Shown one piece after another: positions 62,235 to 64,000 of a stretch of DNA of 64,000 nucleotides (position 1 is the first letter of the stretch; every line of letters begins with the position of its first letter). The stretch covers positions 1 to 64,000 of the forward strand of contig JAQUJJ010000001.1 in assembly GCA_028681035.1 (NCBI GenBank). Reading direction: 5' to 3'. The stretch comes from Candidatus Cloacimonadota bacterium (GTDB lineage: Bacteria; Cloacimonadota; Cloacimonadia; Cloacimonadales; Cloacimonadaceae). The translations under genes and the position numbers were made by a program. The notes beneath the pieces were generated by a model that made no database searches, was not told the origin of the DNA, and saw only the letters and a list, made by a program, of their open reading frames with translations.

Positions 62235-62316
62235 TGCTTGAATATCCCTATCATTGCCCACTCATTGCCCTCTTTGTGGGCATTGGGTGGGCAATGATAG
62301 GGCAGTGCTTGCAAGA
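62235..62316 (-). repeat. Phased palindrome, copy D
   Basis: A palindrome in the orientation of copy B. TGCCC boxes start at 62255 and 62266 (the outermost is ATCCC at 62244), and GGGCA boxes at 62278, 62289 and 62300: every spacing is 11 bp. The outer arms (GCTTGAATATCCC, GGGCAGTGCTTGC) are partly degenerate. The four-hairpin chain is absent. The element ends about eight bases from the intrinsic terminator of the C39-like gene. Confidence 0.85.
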
Positions 62317-62323
62317 AAGATGC

Positions 62324-62350
62324 AAAAAAAACCGGCTTATCGCAGCCGGT
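62324..62350 (-). terminator. Rho-independent terminator of the C39-like gene
   Basis: On the minus strand ACCGGCT/AGCCGGT with a 6-base loop is followed by eight T residues, 35 bases past the stop. Confidence 0.92.
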
Positions 62351-62384
62351 AAAAGTCAGTATTTAGCTCATTACAAAGGCTATG

Positions 62385-63341
62385 TTACTGCCCTGTATTG
62401 CTGGTTTGGTTTATGATGCCTTTATCTGGCAGGCGGGTTGTGTCGTTCATCGATGGAACATCAGAGAAGTATTTACTATAAACGATACGGAGATTCTGCT
62501 TGTTACTATTCAGCGTAGAAACATCTGGAAGTTCGTATAAAAGATCAACTTTAGCACTGGCAAGTACATCTGAATACTGGTAATCAACTGTACGGAGAAA
62601 CTTTCCCTCTATATCAAACAAACCAAGAATAAAGAATCCTGAAATATCAACAGAAAGCTTGTTTTGCAGGGTTACATATACATCTGCTGGGTGGGGCAGC
62701 TTATTTATATCATATAAAAAGAACTCATCATTTTGAACAGGAACAACGTAGATTTCACTTTCTAGCTCAAACGCTTCTTCATCTAACCAGTTTCCTGAAT
62801 AAGAACGCGCTGAACGAAAACCACCAAAGTACGCCAAAGTTCGTTGCTCGAATTTATCCATGCCGGGGTCATTAACTATATATGATGAAGCTTTCTTGGG
62901 ATCACCCTCTCTTTTTACTACCAGCACCCAATGGCTACGTCTGCCTGCCACTTTTACAATTACTTTATTGCCTAGATCAAGTTGTGTGGACAAAAAGTCC
63001 CAATCGTTGCGTTTGGTACATTGGGCAACTAGTTCCAAACCTAAACCGCTACCATCCATCTCTCCGGGTATTTGCCAGCGCATATTGTTGCCAGCATATC
63101 CGCCGTTTTGGCGCAACCAGTCATTAAGACGGTCGGGAGTAATATGGGGATTGGATGCTTCGGCATTAAGCAGCATAGAGAGGCAGCTAAGCACACATCC
63201 GCTGCTGCCAATAGAAGAGCCGCTACTGCCTAAGCGGTCTTTATTCCAGCGCGTATCGCTCTGTGAGAACCAACTGAAATTGTCGGCAATAAGAGGTAAG
63301 GACAGTGTCATTATCAAGATTAGTGTCGTTATTTTTTTCAT
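62385..63341 (-). CDS. Exported C39-like papain-fold peptidase
   Basis: A 318-residue protein with a Sec signal peptide (1-19). The catalytic cysteine lies in SSGCVLSCLSMLL, after FSQSDTRWNKDRLG, which is the usual 'Q.d.rW....lG' opening of C39_2-type domains; the histidine is in RRSHWVLVVKR and the Asp/Asn in YIVNDPGM. The last 110 residues form a beta-rich domain (DVYVTLQNKLSVDISGFF). It is expected to be a periplasmic or surface cysteine peptidase or amidase. It is monocistronic, with a strong terminator. Confidence 0.87.
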   Translation of the reverse strand: MKKITTLILIMTLSLPLIADNFSWFSQSDTRWNKDRLGSSGSSIGSSGCVLSCLSMLLNAEASNPHITPDRLNDWLRQNGGYAGNNMRWQIPGEMDGSGLGLELVAQCTKRNDWDFLSTQLDLGNKVIVKVAGRRSHWVLVVKREGDPKKASSYIVNDPGMDKFEQRTLAYFGGFRSARSYSGNWLDEEAFELESEIYVVPVQNDEFFLYDINKLPHPADVYVTLQNKLSVDISGFFILGLFDIEGKFLRTVDYQYSDVLASAKVDLLYELPDVSTLNSNKQNLRIVYSKYFSDVPSMNDTTRLPDKGIINQTSNTGQ

Positions 63342-63421
63342 ATAGTTTCTGCTTCGTTTAGTGGTAAAGATAACAATAAGTTACAGCATTTAGGACACTC
63401 AAAGTGATATACGATATCTGT

Positions 63422-63442
63422 CAAGTTAGTTTTTTTAACTTG
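63422..63442. repeat. CAAGTTA/TAACTTG inverted repeat in the divergent promoter region
   Basis: A 7-bp inverted repeat with a T-rich 7-base loop sits between the C39-like gene and the hydrogenase-maturation genes, which diverge. On the minus strand it includes TTGACA (63419-63424). A second hairpin, GGTGAAAAG/CTTTTCGCC (63521-63541), lies in the plus-strand leader about 50 bases before the TM1266-like start. Either could be regulatory. Confidence 0.45.
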
Positions 63443-63589
63443 CCAAATATCTTAGGGTGCAAACAATGGCTAAGAATGAAAAAGATAGACCTGCGATGAG
63501 AGATTTTGTCTGGCATCAAGGGTGAAAAGATTCTTTTCGCCTCTTGTATCCCCTTCTTAATCTGCCTCCCGCAGCCAAAGGAATATATT

Positions 63590-63862
63590 ATGCCCCTTAA
63601 ACGCCATGTAGTAAGCATCATTGTGGAAGATATCGAACACGCTTTTCAGCCAGTTTCAGAGCTACTGCACAACTATGCATCCAATATCCTTATGCGGGTT
63701 GGATACCCAATGCGTGATTGGGGTGTATCTGTGATATTTCTCATTATGGAACTTAGCATTGCAGAGATGGGTGCTTTTTCCGGTAAACTTGGGCAGATAA
63801 AATCTGTTAAAGTAAAAGCCCAAACCTTGAAGATTGAAAAAGGAGATATACATGAAGATTAG
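63590..63862 (+). CDS. TM1266-like [FeFe]-hydrogenase system regulator
   Basis: The protein has 90 residues from the ATG at 63590 (AAAGGA eight bases before it; an earlier in-frame ATG at 63506 adds a cysteine/hydrophobic stretch unlike the family). The ACT-like pattern HVVSIIVEDIEHAFQPVSELLHNY, ILMRVGYPMRDWGVSVIFLI and AFSGKLGQIKSVKVKAQTL matches the small regulators encoded beside hydG/hydE in Thermotoga and others. The signal sensed is unknown. Its 3' end overlaps hydG by 11 bases. Confidence 0.87.
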   Translation: MPLKRHVVSIIVEDIEHAFQPVSELLHNYASNILMRVGYPMRDWGVSVIFLIMELSIAEMGAFSGKLGQIKSVKVKAQTLKIEKGDIHED

Positions 63863-64000
63863 CATTGAAGGAGTTCGCTCATTCATCCCTAATGGCGAAA
63901 TTGAGAGACTGTTGGAAGCCGGGAAGAATGCCGACGCAAGCCGTATCAAAGAAATTATCGCAAAGTCACTGGATAAAAACCGCCTCAATCCAGATGAAAC
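63852..64000 (+). CDS. hydG: [FeFe]-hydrogenase maturase HydG (5' part only)
   Basis: Only 49 codons lie in the window. They read MKISIEGVRSFIPNGEIERL, then EAGKNADASRIKEIIAKSLDKNRLNPDE, the usual HydG opening before the radical-SAM core. AGGAG stands six bases before the ATG. HydG splits tyrosine to make the CO and cyanide ligands of the H-cluster. The radical-SAM CxxxCxxC is beyond the edge, so identification rests on the N-terminal pattern and on the TM1266-like gene directly upstream. Confidence 0.78.
   Translation, partial: MKISIEGVRSFIPNGEIERLLEAGKNADASRIKEIIAKSLDKNRLNPDE

Larger units (their letters stand above)
61751..62384. other. Non-coding interval between convergent genes, dense in palindromes
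   Basis: No gene is supported. It contains AACAGCAGCCTCGGCTGTT near 61805, GTCCCAGCGGGAC palindromes at 61911 and 61981, a 23-nt inverted pair (61933-61955 and 62085-62107), phased palindrome copy D and the terminator of the C39-like gene. Confidence 0.7.

Noticed and set aside
1..64000. CRISPR array, transposase-bearing insertion sequence, tRNA or rRNA genes
   Set aside because: No regularly spaced direct repeats with unique spacers, no transposase or integrase frame, and no T-arm (GGTTCGAATCC-type) sequence with acceptor pairing was found.

Overview
The window reads as a chromosomal segment of a Gram-negative, anaerobic bacterium, most like Candidatus Cloacimonadota (WWE1) or a close FCB-group relative. 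The evidence is a diderm envelope (TolC/RND/adaptor pump, many lipobox lipoproteins), large secreted proteins with C-terminal 'NPNPF...NIYNVKGQ...G.Y' sorting modules of the type IX/FlgD-like kind, a PPi-type phosphofructokinase, a sodium-pumping NQR-type module, and an [FeFe]-hydrogenase maturation gene at the right edge. This placement is inference from gene content; no rRNA or marker search was possible.

Layout. 1-5110: tetR and, divided from it by operator-like palindromes, a tolC - adaptor - RND pump operon; the RND gene runs off the left edge. 5530-17390, minus strand: a translation/RNA/cell-division run in transcription order infC - rpmI - rplT - pheS - pheT - zapB-like - zapA - (6S-like RNA) - rny - ymdB - folD - large lipoprotein. 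infC has a strong promoter, a leader hairpin and a non-AUG start; FolD lacks its catalytic lysine. 17600-28350, minus strand: an Omp28-like secreted protein, gdhA, a PPi-type PFK, then an accessory block with a metalloprotease-like protein, a small paralogue of its tail, and an FG-GAP repeat protein. 28350-29395 is repeat-rich non-coding DNA.

29396-46600: dnaX and a family 2 glycosyltransferase (plus); then on the minus strand an ACT-like small protein, glnS, a class II aldolase and acyl-ligase pair, a tightly coupled cassette of four uncharacterised membrane proteins plus a lipoprotein, a TerB/FHA-like/ABCG transporter, a DUF2851 protein, mtgA and rpsT. 46800-50840, minus strand: queC, an asparaginase interrupted by an in-frame stop, and a protein made of two fused family 4 glycosyltransferases. 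51340-61750, plus strand: an EF-G-like GTPase, yebC, then ruvC - ruvA - rsmB - PASTA protein - nqrB,C,D,E,F (no nqrA) - a conserved 150-residue protein. 62385 to the end: a C39-like peptidase (minus), then a TM1266-like regulator and the start of hydG (plus).

The most unusual structure is not a gene. Four long palindromes, spaced about 15-25 kb apart (5341, 21146, 46677, 62235), each carry six TGCCC/GGGCA boxes set exactly 11 bp apart, three per arm. Two copies are joined to an identical chain of four abutting hairpins, making a roughly 200-nt composite element. Several other intergenic palindrome families also occur. There is no CRISPR array, no insertion sequence with a transposase, and no tRNA or rRNA gene that I can recognise.
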